In this document: piece after piece, positions 16,454-25,087 of the stretch
Layout of the letters: every line of letters starts with the position of its first letter
How positions within the stretch are numbered: the first letter of the stretch is position 1
Source of the DNA: Marinobacter sediminum
Lineage (GTDB): Bacteria > Pseudomonadota > Gammaproteobacteria > Pseudomonadales > Oleiphilaceae
Length of the DNA stretch: 64,000 bases
Assembly (NCBI RefSeq): GCF_023657445.1
Contig: NZ_JAGTWY010000001.1
Location: forward strand, 3,224,001-3,288,000
Reading direction: 5' to 3'
Translations under genes and position numbers: made by a program
The notes under the pieces: model-generated
What the model was told of the DNA's origin: nothing
The model's database searches: none
What the model saw: only the letters and a program-made list of their open reading frames with translations

Positions 16454-17143
16454 CTAAACGGCCAGATAACTGGCAATCTTCTCCTGATCCGCTTCGGCCC
16501 GACTCTCTTCGTGGACGATGGCGCCCTTTTCGATCACCAGAATCCGGTCCGCCGCATCCATCACAAAGCTCAGTACCTGTTCCGACACCACAATCGACAG
16601 GCCGCGCTCATCGCGGATGCGCCGCAAGGTCTTGGCAATCTCCTTGATAATGTTGGGCTGGATGCCTTCGGTGGGTTCGTCGAGCAGCAATACCTTGGGC
16701 CGGGTGGCCAGTGCCCGGGCGATGGCCAGCTGTTGCTGCTGGCCGCCGGACAGGTTGCCCCCGCGCCGGTTCTGCATTTCCTTGAGCACTGGGAACAGCT
16801 CGTACAGATCCTCGGGCACTTTCTTTTCGCCCACGGCGGCCAGGCCGGTCTCAATGTTTTCCCGCACCGTCAGGGTGGGAAAGATCATCCTCCCCTGGGG
16901 GACAAAACCGATACCGGCGCGAACCCGCTGGAAGCTCTTCATGCCGGAAATATTGGCGCCGTCGAGGCTGACTTCGCCACCTTTGGTGGCTGTCATGCCC
17001 ACCAGGGATTTCATCAGCGTGGTCTTGCCCATGCCGTTACGACCGACCACAGCCACAATCTCGTTTTTCTCCACATCGAGGTTCAGGTCATCGATGATGG
17101 TGCTTTGGCCATAGGCCACCGAATGATGTTTTACGCTTAGCAT
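16454..17143 (-). CDS. urtE: urea/amide ABC transporter, ATP-binding subunit UrtE
   Basis: This 229-residue LivF-type ATPase has Walker A GRNGMGKT (about 34-41), signature LSGGQQQQ, Walker B VLLLDEPTEGIQP and the switch region at VSEQ. The EGIQP form is typical of UrtE rather than amino-acid LivF. With UrtD it powers uptake through the UrtB-UrtC channel. Two bases separate it from urtD. It is the last gene of urtABCDE. Confidence 0.93.
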   Translation of the reverse strand: MLSVKHHSVAYGQSTIIDDLNLDVEKNEIVAVVGRNGMGKTTLMKSLVGMTATKGGEVSLDGANISGMKSFQRVRAGIGFVPQGRMIFPTLTVRENIETGLAAVGEKKVPEDLYELFPVLKEMQNRRGGNLSGGQQQQLAIARALATRPKVLLLDEPTEGIQPNIIKEIAKTLRRIRDERGLSIVVSEQVLSFVMDAADRILVIEKGAIVHEESRAEADQEKIASYLAV

Positions 17144-17145
17144 GA

Positions 17146-17907
17146 TCAGTGCCCCAGGTAGACTTCGATGACTTTCGGGTCCGACTTCACGTGCTCGATG
17201 GACCCTTCCGATAGAACCTTGCCCTGATGCATGACCGTGACCCGGTCGGCGATGTCGCCGACAAACTGCATGTCATGCTCGATCACCAGTACCGTGTGGT
17301 CTTTAGTGATCACCTTGAGCAGTTCGGCGGTTTTCTTCCGTTCCGTCACAGACATGCCCGCCACCGGCTCATCCAGCATCAGCAGATCCGGCTTCTGGAT
17401 CAGCAGCATGCCGATCTCCAGCCACTGTTTCTGACCGTGGCTGAGTGACGCCGCCGATTCGTTCAGGGCATCCGTGAGGAAGATGGTTTCCGCCACCTCC
17501 TCCACAGCTTCAACAACCACCTTGTCGCGCTTGAACGCCAGTGCCCCCATCACGCTGTGACCCTGTGGGTAGGACACTTCGAGGTTTTCGAACACGGTCA
17601 GGTCCTCGAACACCGACGGGGTCTGGAATTTCCGGCCCACGCCCGCGTGGACGATCTGGTGCTCCTTGAGTTTGGTCAGCTCCTTGCCGGCAAACTTGAT
17701 GGACCCGGTGGTGGCCCTGGTCTTGCCGCAGATCAGGTCCAGCACCGTGGTTTTACCGGCGCCGTTGGGGCCGATGATGACCCGGATTTCCTTGGGATCG
17801 AGGTAGAAGGACAGGTCATCCACCGCCTTGAAGCCGTCGAATGACACGGTCAGGCCCTCGACCGCCAGCAGGAAATCACCGCTTTTGCTCTTGGCTGCAC
17901 TCATCAC
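17146..17907 (-). CDS. urtD: urea/amide ABC transporter, ATP-binding subunit UrtD
   Basis: This 253-residue LivG-type ATPase has Walker A GPNGAGKT (about 47-54), the signature region ASLSHGQKQWLEIGMLL (the Urt-typical LSHGQKQ instead of LSGGQ), Walker B LLMLDEPVAGM and switch His in VIEHDMQF. The start overlaps the urtC stop by four bases. Confidence 0.94.
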   Translation of the reverse strand: MMSAAKSKSGDFLLAVEGLTVSFDGFKAVDDLSFYLDPKEIRVIIGPNGAGKTTVLDLICGKTRATTGSIKFAGKELTKLKEHQIVHAGVGRKFQTPSVFEDLTVFENLEVSYPQGHSVMGALAFKRDKVVVEAVEEVAETIFLTDALNESAASLSHGQKQWLEIGMLLIQKPDLLMLDEPVAGMSVTERKKTAELLKVITKDHTVLVIEHDMQFVGDIADRVTVMHQGKVLSEGSIEHVKSDPKVIEVYLGH

Positions 17908-19106
17908 GATTTCTCCGGGCTGTAGTTATCGATCATGGGATCGTAATCATCGGCCTTTTCAACGGTCGGCTTGACGGCTTGGGGTTCGGCCGCAGCTGTG
18001 GCTTTAACCTTTTTACGCTTGAAGATCTTGTCTTCCAGGGGCATGACATAGCTCTGGTAAAGACCGGCCATGCCATTCGGGAAGGCCAGTACCACGCCGA
18101 TGAACAGGGCGCCCATGGCGAAAGGCCAGAGTTCCGGGAAGGATTCCGAAAACCCGCTCTTGGCAGCGTTGACCAGCAGCGCGCCGTAGACAGCACCCAG
18201 GATGGACAACCGGCCACCCAGGGCACAGAAGATGACCATCTCGATGGAGGCGACGATGCCAATGAACGATGGCGACATGAAGCCCACGATCAGGGTGAAC
18301 ATGGCGCCACCGACACCGGCAAAAGCCGCGGCCAGACAGAATACGAAGATCTTGAACGCAGCAACGTCATAGCCGGAGAAACGTACCCGGGTCTCCTGGG
18401 CGTTCATCGCCACCAGGATGCGGCCCAGCTTGCTGTTCTGAACAAAGCGCGCCACAAACAGGCAGAGGAACAACATGCCAACACAGATAAAGTACAGCGT
18501 GGTCCTGGCTTCATCCGTGCGGATGTCCCAGCCCTTCAGAGTCTGCAGATCGGTAATGCCGTTTACACCACCGGTGAAGCCCTGCTGTCCGATAATCAGG
18601 ATGGTCAGGACGGCGGCGATGGCCTGGGTGATGATGGCGAAGTACACGCCACCTACCCGCCGGGTAAACATGGCAAGGCCGATGACGAAGGCCAGCAGAA
18701 CCGGCACCCCGATGACCGCAAGCAGGGTAAAAGAGAAGCTGTGGAACGGTTCCCAGAACCAGGGCAGCGCGGTGAGCTGGTTCCAGTCCATGAAGTCCGG
18801 AATACCGGGGGTACTCTGGATCGCTGTATTCTCCGGCGAGGAGGCCTCAAGCTTCAGGAACATCGCCATGCAGTAGCCACCCAGGCCAAAGAACACACCC
18901 TGGCCCAGGCTGAGGATGCCCGCCTTACCCCAGCACATAACCAGGCCAATGGCGACGAAGGCGTAGGTCAGGTACTTGCCCACCATGTTCAGGCGGAACG
19001 GATCCAGTAACAGCGGCAGTATGATGACCAGCAGCGCTGCCAGTCCCAGGTAATACAGTCCCTCGCGGGAGACAAACCATTTCATTGGGGATGAAGTTTT
19101 CATCAC
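17904..19106 (-). CDS. urtC: urea/amide ABC transporter, permease subunit UrtC
   Basis: This LivM-type inner-membrane permease has 400 residues, about ten hydrophobic segments, and a family motif region around RVRFSGYDVAAFKIFVFCLA (coupling helix, about 250-270). The charged C-terminal tail (FKRKKVKA onward) is cytoplasmic. It pairs with UrtB to form the channel. It is coupled to urtD by a four-base overlap and follows urtB by six bases. Confidence 0.93.
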   Translation of the reverse strand: MMKTSSPMKWFVSREGLYYLGLAALLVIILPLLLDPFRLNMVGKYLTYAFVAIGLVMCWGKAGILSLGQGVFFGLGGYCMAMFLKLEASSPENTAIQSTPGIPDFMDWNQLTALPWFWEPFHSFSFTLLAVIGVPVLLAFVIGLAMFTRRVGGVYFAIITQAIAAVLTILIIGQQGFTGGVNGITDLQTLKGWDIRTDEARTTLYFICVGMLFLCLFVARFVQNSKLGRILVAMNAQETRVRFSGYDVAAFKIFVFCLAAAFAGVGGAMFTLIVGFMSPSFIGIVASIEMVIFCALGGRLSILGAVYGALLVNAAKSGFSESFPELWPFAMGALFIGVVLAFPNGMAGLYQSYVMPLEDKIFKRKKVKATAAAEPQAVKPTVEKADDYDPMIDNYSPEKS

Positions 19107-19112
19107 AATCTC

Positions 19113-20039
19113 CTAGCGACGGACCTTGAGAGCCATGAGTCCTTCCGGACGCAGCATGAGAATGCCGATGACGACCAGCAGGGTAAGTACCTTGGCCATG
19201 GAACCACTGAGGAAAAACTCCATGGTGGACTGGGCCTGGGAGATGCCGAAGGCAGAGACAATGGTGCCAACCAGACTTTGCGCGCCGCCAAACACCACCA
19301 CCAGGAAGGTATCAACGATGTAGGCCTGGCCGGATGAGGGGCCCGTTGACCCGATCATGGTGAATGCAGCACCGGCAACACCGGCGATGCCACACCCGAG
19401 GGCGAAGGTTGCCCGGTCGATACCCGCACTGTTGATACCCACCGCTTCGGCCATGGGTCGGTTCTGCACCACAGCGCGCACTTTCTTGCCATAGCCGGAG
19501 CGATACATAAGCAGGTAAAGCCCGACGGCAATAGAGAGCGCAATGATCATTACGAACAGGCCGTTAATCGGCAATTGCACCAGATCGGTCACATTAAATG
19601 CGCCCAGCATCCACTCCGGCAGGTCGACACCCACTTCCCGGGCGCCGAAGATGGAACGGTAAGCCTGCTGCATGATCAGGCTAAGACCCCAGGTCGCCAG
19701 CAAGGTATCGAGAGGTCGGTGATAGAGGTGCCGTATCATGAGCCACTCAACGAGCGCCCCTAATGCGGCACAGACCAGGAAGGCCAGGATCATAGCGACA
19801 AAGAAATACCCGCCAAAAAGACCCGGCAGGTAAGACTGGAAAAAACCGGATGTCAGGTAGGTTGTGTAGGCACCGAGGATCATGAACTCCCCATGGGCCA
19901 TATTGATCACACCCATCTGACCAAAGATGATCGTCAGGCCCAGGGCCATCAGTACAAACACTGAAAACAGGGAGAGCCCGGCAAACCCCTGCATGGCAAA
20001 TATCGACATCAATTCACTGCTGGTGTAGCCATCAAACAT
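19113..20039 (-). CDS. urtB: urea/amide ABC transporter, permease subunit UrtB
   Basis: This LivH-type permease has 308 residues and eight to nine hydrophobic segments. Typical motifs are GQMGVINMAHGEFMILGAY near residue 40 and MAEAVGINSAGIDRATFALG (coupling region, about 197-216). It lacks the long periplasmic N-terminal extension that many UrtB proteins have, so only the permease core is encoded. It starts 83 bases after urtA. Confidence 0.92.
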   Translation of the reverse strand: MFDGYTSSELMSIFAMQGFAGLSLFSVFVLMALGLTIIFGQMGVINMAHGEFMILGAYTTYLTSGFFQSYLPGLFGGYFFVAMILAFLVCAALGALVEWLMIRHLYHRPLDTLLATWGLSLIMQQAYRSIFGAREVGVDLPEWMLGAFNVTDLVQLPINGLFVMIIALSIAVGLYLLMYRSGYGKKVRAVVQNRPMAEAVGINSAGIDRATFALGCGIAGVAGAAFTMIGSTGPSSGQAYIVDTFLVVVFGGAQSLVGTIVSAFGISQAQSTMEFFLSGSMAKVLTLLVVIGILMLRPEGLMALKVRR

Positions 20040-20122
20040 GACCCTATCTCCCGTTCAAACCAACGTGCTTCGCGTTGTAGCGACAATGGACGCCGGCGCC
20101 CGAAGGCACCGGCTATCCGGCC

Positions 20123-21394
20123 TTACTGGTAACCTTCCGGGAAAGGATCGGGTTCCATCAGTTCTTCGGTCTCGTAGACAACTTTGTACTGGCCGTCAGT
20201 CTGAGCCTGGCCGATACGGGTCTTGGACCACAGGTGATGGTTCTCGTGGATGCGCACGTAGCCTTCTGGTGCCTTCTTGAACTCGATGCCTGCGAACTCT
20301 TCGCGGATCTTGTCGATATCGAAGGAGCCGGCTTTTTCAACCGCTGCTTTCCACAACCATGGGCCGAGGTAGGCCGCCTGGGTAACATCGCCGATGACCA
20401 TGTCATCGCCGTAAGCTTCTTTGAACGCCGCAACAAATTCTTTGTTGTTGGCATTGTCCAGGCTCTGGAAGTACTTCATGGAGGCGTAGATGCCGTCCAC
20501 GTTCTCACCACCGATACCGCGGATTTCGTCCTCGGTAACCGAGATGGTCAGCAGCAATGGCTTCTCGTCGGTGAAATCGATACCGGCCGCTTTCATCTGC
20601 TTGTAGAAGGCCACGTTGGAGCCACCCACGACCGAGGCAAAGATCACATCAGGCTTCTTCAGCTTGATCTTGTTGATGACCGAGTTGAACTGGGTGTGGC
20701 CCAGCGGGTAGTACTCCTCACCGGAAACCTTGAGGCCTAGCTTGTCCTCGATGTGCTTACGGGCGATCTTGTTGGAGGTACGGGGCCAGATGTAGTCCGA
20801 TCCCAGCAGATAGAAGCTTTTCGCGCCTTTCGTTTCTGCTGCCCAGTTAAGACTGGCAAGGATCTGCTGAGTTGCTTCCTGGCCGGTGTAAACCACGTTC
20901 GGAGACTGCTCAAGACCCTCGTAGAAAGTCGGGTAGTAGAGCATGCCGTTGTACTGCTCCATGACCGGCAATACGGCTTTACGGGAAGCCGAGGTCCAGG
21001 CACCGAAAATGGCAGCGACATTATCCTGACGCAGCAGCTTGCGGGATTTTTCAGCGAAGGTCGGCCAGTCACTGGCACCGTCTTCCTGAACAAAGTCAAT
21101 CTGGCGACCCAGAACACCGCCGGACTCGTTGATCTGTTTAATCGCGAGCTTTTCCGCCTGAACGGAACCGATCTCACTGATCGCCATTGTGCCGGTAATG
21201 GAGTGCAGGATGCCGACCGTGACGGTGTCGTCAGTGACAGCCAGCCCGGTGGTGTTGACCTCAGCCGTGCTCGGCGTAGCCGCTTGCGCGGAAGTTGCCA
21301 GCATGACGGACGCCGCCAGTGTCATCAGGCTCTTTCGAAACCCTAGTCCTTTGCCAAACGACCGCCCGCTGGCGGTTGTATCTGTCGTACCCAT
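20123..21394 (-). CDS. urtA: urea/short-chain amide-binding protein UrtA
   Basis: This periplasmic binding protein (423 residues) is of the branched-chain amino acid receptor fold (Peripla_BP_5). The signal peptide has a long n-region, RKSLMTLAASVMLATSAQA, with predicted cleavage after residue 38. Receptor motifs include TVTVGILHSITGTMAISE, DGASDWPTFAEK and LLGSDYIWPRTSN. The same receptor family serves UrtA (urea) and FmdD (amides) in methylotrophs, and no urease is encoded here, so short amides are equally likely ligands. The ribosome binding site is AGGA. A palindrome about 120 bases upstream is shared with fmdA. Confidence 0.92.
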   Translation of the reverse strand: MGTTDTTASGRSFGKGLGFRKSLMTLAASVMLATSAQAATPSTAEVNTTGLAVTDDTVTVGILHSITGTMAISEIGSVQAEKLAIKQINESGGVLGRQIDFVQEDGASDWPTFAEKSRKLLRQDNVAAIFGAWTSASRKAVLPVMEQYNGMLYYPTFYEGLEQSPNVVYTGQEATQQILASLNWAAETKGAKSFYLLGSDYIWPRTSNKIARKHIEDKLGLKVSGEEYYPLGHTQFNSVINKIKLKKPDVIFASVVGGSNVAFYKQMKAAGIDFTDEKPLLLTISVTEDEIRGIGGENVDGIYASMKYFQSLDNANNKEFVAAFKEAYGDDMVIGDVTQAAYLGPWLWKAAVEKAGSFDIDKIREEFAGIEFKKAPEGYVRIHENHHLWSKTRIGQAQTDGQYKVVYETEELMEPDPFPEGYQ

Positions 21395-21703
21395 GGTAAT
21401 TCCTCGCAGTGTTTGAAAGCCGGTACCGCGCTTCCTTCCGAAAGCACAGCGCCCACGTCAAACATTCTGCTCGGCCCCCCCATGGGTGCCCATTCGGCAA
21501 TCACCCCAGCGCACTACGTCATTTGACGCATTCCTGTCCCCGGCCACACAGGCTAAAACGCAGGTACACGAAATAAATGTGACCGCTTTTCCTGGCGCAC
21601 CACACCATGGCACGGAACTTGATCATGCTTTCAGATCCGGTGCGCAGAATCACACAACCGCACTAAAACCGGGCATCGCCCAGGTTACACAGGCAAGGCA
21701 GCA
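21395..21703. other. 309-base divergent promoter region urtA / transporter-kinase
   Basis: This gap must hold the promoters of urtABCDE (minus) and of the two-component genes (plus). It contains the operator-like palindrome at 21515-21530 and an extra half-site, ACGTCAAA, at 21455-21462, nearer urtA. No sigma70 hexamers of good quality were recognised, which would fit activator-dependent promoters. Confidence 0.5.
21515..21530. promoter_or_regulatory. operator-like palindrome upstream of urtA
   Basis: TACGTCATTTGACGCA differs at one base from the perfect palindrome upstream of fmdA. Read toward urtA, the two sites share AAT-CGTCAAATGACGTAG, followed 5-6 bases later by GGGGT. It lies about 121 bases before the urtA ATG and 174 before the kinase ATG, so one site could serve both directions. 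Confidence 0.6.
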
Positions 21704-24700
21704 ATGGCCGCACGACAGAACATTTTCCGGGTACGGCGCAGTTACAACCAATGGGTCGCCAACCAGACGCTGGAAGACTACGCCCTGCGCTTTACCGCCA
21801 AGAGCGCCCGGCGCTGGTCGGCGGCGCGTGTGAGTAACACCGCTCTGGGTGCCATCTCGTTCCTGGCCATGGAGGCCATCGGGGGCTCCATCACGCTGCA
21901 CTATGGTTTCGATAACGCGGTCGCAGCCATTCTGGTGGTCAGCCTGGTGATCTTCCTCACCGCCATCCCCATCAGTTACTACGCCGCCCGTTATGGCGTG
22001 GATATCGACCTGCTGACCCGGGGTGCCGGCTTCGGCTACATTGGCTCCACCATCACCTCGCTGATCTACGCCTCATTTACGTTCATCTTCTTCGCCATCG
22101 AGGCGGCGATCATGGCCATGGCCCTGGAGATGTTGTTCAACATTCCCCTGGTGATCGGCTACCTGATCTGTGCGGTGGTCATCATCCCCCTGGTGATCCA
22201 TGGCATCACCACGATCAGCCGGTTCCAGGTCTGGACTCAACCACTGTTTATCGTGCTGCAGCTGGCGCCGTTCGTGTTCATCATTTACGCGGATGCCTCC
22301 TCCATCAGTGACTGGACCCAGTTCGAAGGCATTGGGCCTGCTGCCGGACAGGGGCTCAATGTGGTGATGTTCGGTGCCGCCGCTGCCGTGGTGTTTTCGC
22401 TGATCGCCCAGATTGGCGAACAGGTGGATTTCCTGCGCTTCATTCCGGAGCCCCGGAATCGCCGGGAGAAACGGCGTTGGTGGGTGGCGGTTATGGCTGG
22501 CGGGCCAGGCTGGATCGTGATCGGCATGCTGAAAATCCTGGCAGGCTCCTTTCTGGCCGTCCTTGCCCTGAATCAGGGCGTATCGGCAACAGAGGCGGCC
22601 GATCCGACCCAGATGTACGTGGTGGCATTCAACTACATTACCCATTCCCCGGAGATCTCCCTGGCGATGGCGGGCATCTTCGTGATTCTGTGCCAGCTCA
22701 AGATCAACGTAACCAATGCCTATGCCGGCTCCATCGCCTGGTCGAACTTCTTCTCCCGGCTGACCCACAGCCATCCCGGCCGGGTGGTCTGGCTGTTTTT
22801 CAACGTGGGTATCGCCCTTCTGGTGATGGAGCTGGGCGTCTATCGGGCGCTCGAAGAGACTCTCGGGTTCTATGGCATCATCGCCATCGCCTGGGTTGGC
22901 GCGCTGGTCGCAGACCTGGTGATCAACAAGCCCCTGGGACTGAGCCCGGCCCACATCGAGTTCAAGCGGGCTCACCTTTACGACATTAACCCGGTGGGTG
23001 TCGGTGCCATGCTCACCGCCTCCATCGTCGGCATTACCTGCCACACCGGCGTTCTTGGCGAATACGCTCAGGCCCTGTCCCACTTTATTGCCATGGGCGT
23101 GGCGCTGATCACCGCGCCGCTGATTGCCTGGAAGACCGGTGGCCGGTTCTACACCGCTCGTCCCTTCGTGCCGCTGGCGACAGATCACCAGCTGGTGCAA
23201 TGCACGATCTGTGAGCATAAATTCGAACCCGAGGATGTCACCACCTGCCCCGCCTACGCAGGCACTATCTGCTCCCTGTGTTGTTCACTGGACGCCCGCT
23301 GCGGCGATTCCTGCAAGCCCGGCGCCGGCTATCAGGAGCAGTTACAGCAGTTTCTCGGCAAACTGCTGCCCCAGTCCGTGCTCAGCCGGCTTCACTCCCG
23401 CCTGGGCCACTTTCTGTCTCTGCTGGTTCTGATCAACGGTTTGTCCGGCCTGCTGTTGTCCCTGATTCACTACAAAACACCGGTCGCCTCGGCGCCCGAG
23501 GCCCTGCTGCTGTCGGTCACCCTCTGGAAAGTGTTTTTTATCCTTGTGATTGTCACCGGGGTGATCTGCTGGCTGTTCGTCCTGGCTCATGAAAGCCGCG
23601 TGGTGGCCGAGGAGGAATCCGGACGGCAGACGCGCCTGTTGATGGAGGAGATTGTTGCGCACGAGCGAACTGATCAGGCGCTGCAGGAGGCCAAGGAGAA
23701 AGCCGAGGCCGCCAATGGTGCGAAAAGTCGTTATCTGACGGGTATCAGTCACGAACTCCGGTCACCACTGAACGCCATTCTCGGTTATGCCCAGCTTATG
23801 GAAAACGATGAATCGGTACCAACCCACCGCAAGGAGGCTCTGGGTGTCATCCGCCGCAGCGGCGAATACCTCGCCGATCTGATCGAAGGACTGCTGGACA
23901 TTTCCAAGATCGAAGCCGGCCGGCTGGACCTGCACAGGGACCAGGTGCGCATCGAATTACTGATGGAGCAGCTGGTCACCATGTTCCGACTGCAGGCTGA
24001 AGAGAAAGGGCTGGCCTTTGATTACCACTGCCCGCACCCGCTGCCAGAGCTGGTGACCACCGATGAAAAACGGCTGCGCCAGATTCTCATCAACCTTCTC
24101 TCGAACGCCATCAAGTATACCGATCGGGGTGGGGTTTCCCTGACCCTGCGCTACCGAAGCCAGGTGGCGGAATTCACCGTTCGGGATTCGGGCGAGGGCA
24201 TTGCCGACGAAAACATCGAACGCATTTTCCGCCCCTTTGAGCGTATTCGCCTGCCGGGGCAGAGTCGCATCGGAACCGGGCTGGGGCTGACTATCACCCG
24301 CCTGCTGACCGAAATCATGGGCGGCGATATCTCTGTGGAAAGCGAACCCGGCCACGGCAGTACTTTCAAGGTAAGCCTGATGCTGTCGAGTCTGCACAGC
24401 TCCAGCCCCCGTTCCATCTCGGCACCGGCCCGTCGGATCTATGGCTATCAGGGTACCCGGCGCAAGGTCCTGCTGGTGGATGACGACATCTCCCATCGCC
24501 AGGTCATCCGGGCCATGCTGTCCCCCCTGGGATTCGAGATCGTGGACATCGGCAATGCCCTCAGGGTTCGTGAAACCATCCAGATCGAGCGTCCGGACCT
24601 GGTTCTGCTGGATGTCGCCATGCCCGGTCATACCGGCTGGGAAGTGCTGCAGCAGTTGCGGGCGGACCAGCACACCATGCCGGTCGTCATGCTCTCTGCC

Positions 24701-25087
24701 GATGCCAGTGAAGGCTACCATTCGGCCGAATCGCCCAAACTTCACGATGGCTACATCATCAAGCCGGTGCGCCTGAACCTGCTGCTGGACACGATAGCCC
24801 AGGTGCTGAAGCTGGATTGGCGGTTCGAGAAAAGTGCCGAGCCGCTGGCGGCCATCCCGGTGCCTGAAACCGGAGATTTGCCACTGCCCGCCATGGAGCA
24901 CCGGCAGGCCCTGGCAGATCTAGCCCGGATCGGGCATCGCAAAGGCCTGCTGGAGGCCCTGCACGACCTTAAACACCATGGTGAGGCGGACGAACGCTTT
25001 ACCAGCGAGCTGACCCAGCTCACCAGCGATTTTCAGTTTGAGAAAATTCTTGAATTACTCGAGGTAGCCGAACATGAAGCTTCATGA
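21704..25087 (+). CDS. NCS1-permease-like hybrid sensor histidine kinase
   Basis: This is an 1127-residue fusion. Residues about 35-480 are a permease of the NCS1 purine/cytosine/allantoin type with about twelve membrane segments. Residues 500-537 hold a compact Cys cluster (CTIC, TCPAY, ICSLCCSLDARCGDSC) likely to bind metal. Two further membrane segments lie at about 567-590 and 602-627. Next come a HisKA domain with His683 (ISHELRSPLN), an HATPase domain (N801, DSGEGIADE at 828, GTGLGL at 857) and a receiver with phospho-Asp970 and Lys1020. A tail of about 90 residues may be a degenerate phosphotransfer helix bundle. The likely role is to sense or carry urea, amides or a related nitrogen compound and phosphorylate the regulator encoded next. 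Confidence 0.92.
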   Translation: MAARQNIFRVRRSYNQWVANQTLEDYALRFTAKSARRWSAARVSNTALGAISFLAMEAIGGSITLHYGFDNAVAAILVVSLVIFLTAIPISYYAARYGVDIDLLTRGAGFGYIGSTITSLIYASFTFIFFAIEAAIMAMALEMLFNIPLVIGYLICAVVIIPLVIHGITTISRFQVWTQPLFIVLQLAPFVFIIYADASSISDWTQFEGIGPAAGQGLNVVMFGAAAAVVFSLIAQIGEQVDFLRFIPEPRNRREKRRWWVAVMAGGPGWIVIGMLKILAGSFLAVLALNQGVSATEAADPTQMYVVAFNYITHSPEISLAMAGIFVILCQLKINVTNAYAGSIAWSNFFSRLTHSHPGRVVWLFFNVGIALLVMELGVYRALEETLGFYGIIAIAWVGALVADLVINKPLGLSPAHIEFKRAHLYDINPVGVGAMLTASIVGITCHTGVLGEYAQALSHFIAMGVALITAPLIAWKTGGRFYTARPFVPLATDHQLVQCTICEHKFEPEDVTTCPAYAGTICSLCCSLDARCGDSCKPGAGYQEQLQQFLGKLLPQSVLSRLHSRLGHFLSLLVLINGLSGLLLSLIHYKTPVASAPEALLLSVTLWKVFFILVIVTGVICWLFVLAHESRVVAEEESGRQTRLLMEEIVAHERTDQALQEAKEKAEAANGAKSRYLTGISHELRSPLNAILGYAQLMENDESVPTHRKEALGVIRRSGEYLADLIEGLLDISKIEAGRLDLHRDQVRIELLMEQLVTMFRLQAEEKGLAFDYHCPHPLPELVTTDEKRLRQILINLLSNAIKYTDRGGVSLTLRYRSQVAEFTVRDSGEGIADENIERIFRPFERIRLPGQSRIGTGLGLTITRLLTEIMGGDISVESEPGHGSTFKVSLMLSSLHSSSPRSISAPARRIYGYQGTRRKVLLVDDDISHRQVIRAMLSPLGFEIVDIGNALRVRETIQIERPDLVLLDVAMPGHTGWEVLQQLRADQHTMPVVMLSADASEGYHSAESPKLHDGYIIKPVRLNLLLDTIAQVLKLDWRFEKSAEPLAAIPVPETGDLPLPAMEHRQALADLARIGHRKGLLEALHDLKHHGEADERFTSELTQLTSDFQFEKILELLEVAEHEAS

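Noticed and set aside
21704..23200. Separate NCS1 permease gene followed by a separate kinase gene
   Set aside because: The frame is continuous from the permease through the Cys cluster to the receiver, with no internal start having a convincing ribosome binding site.
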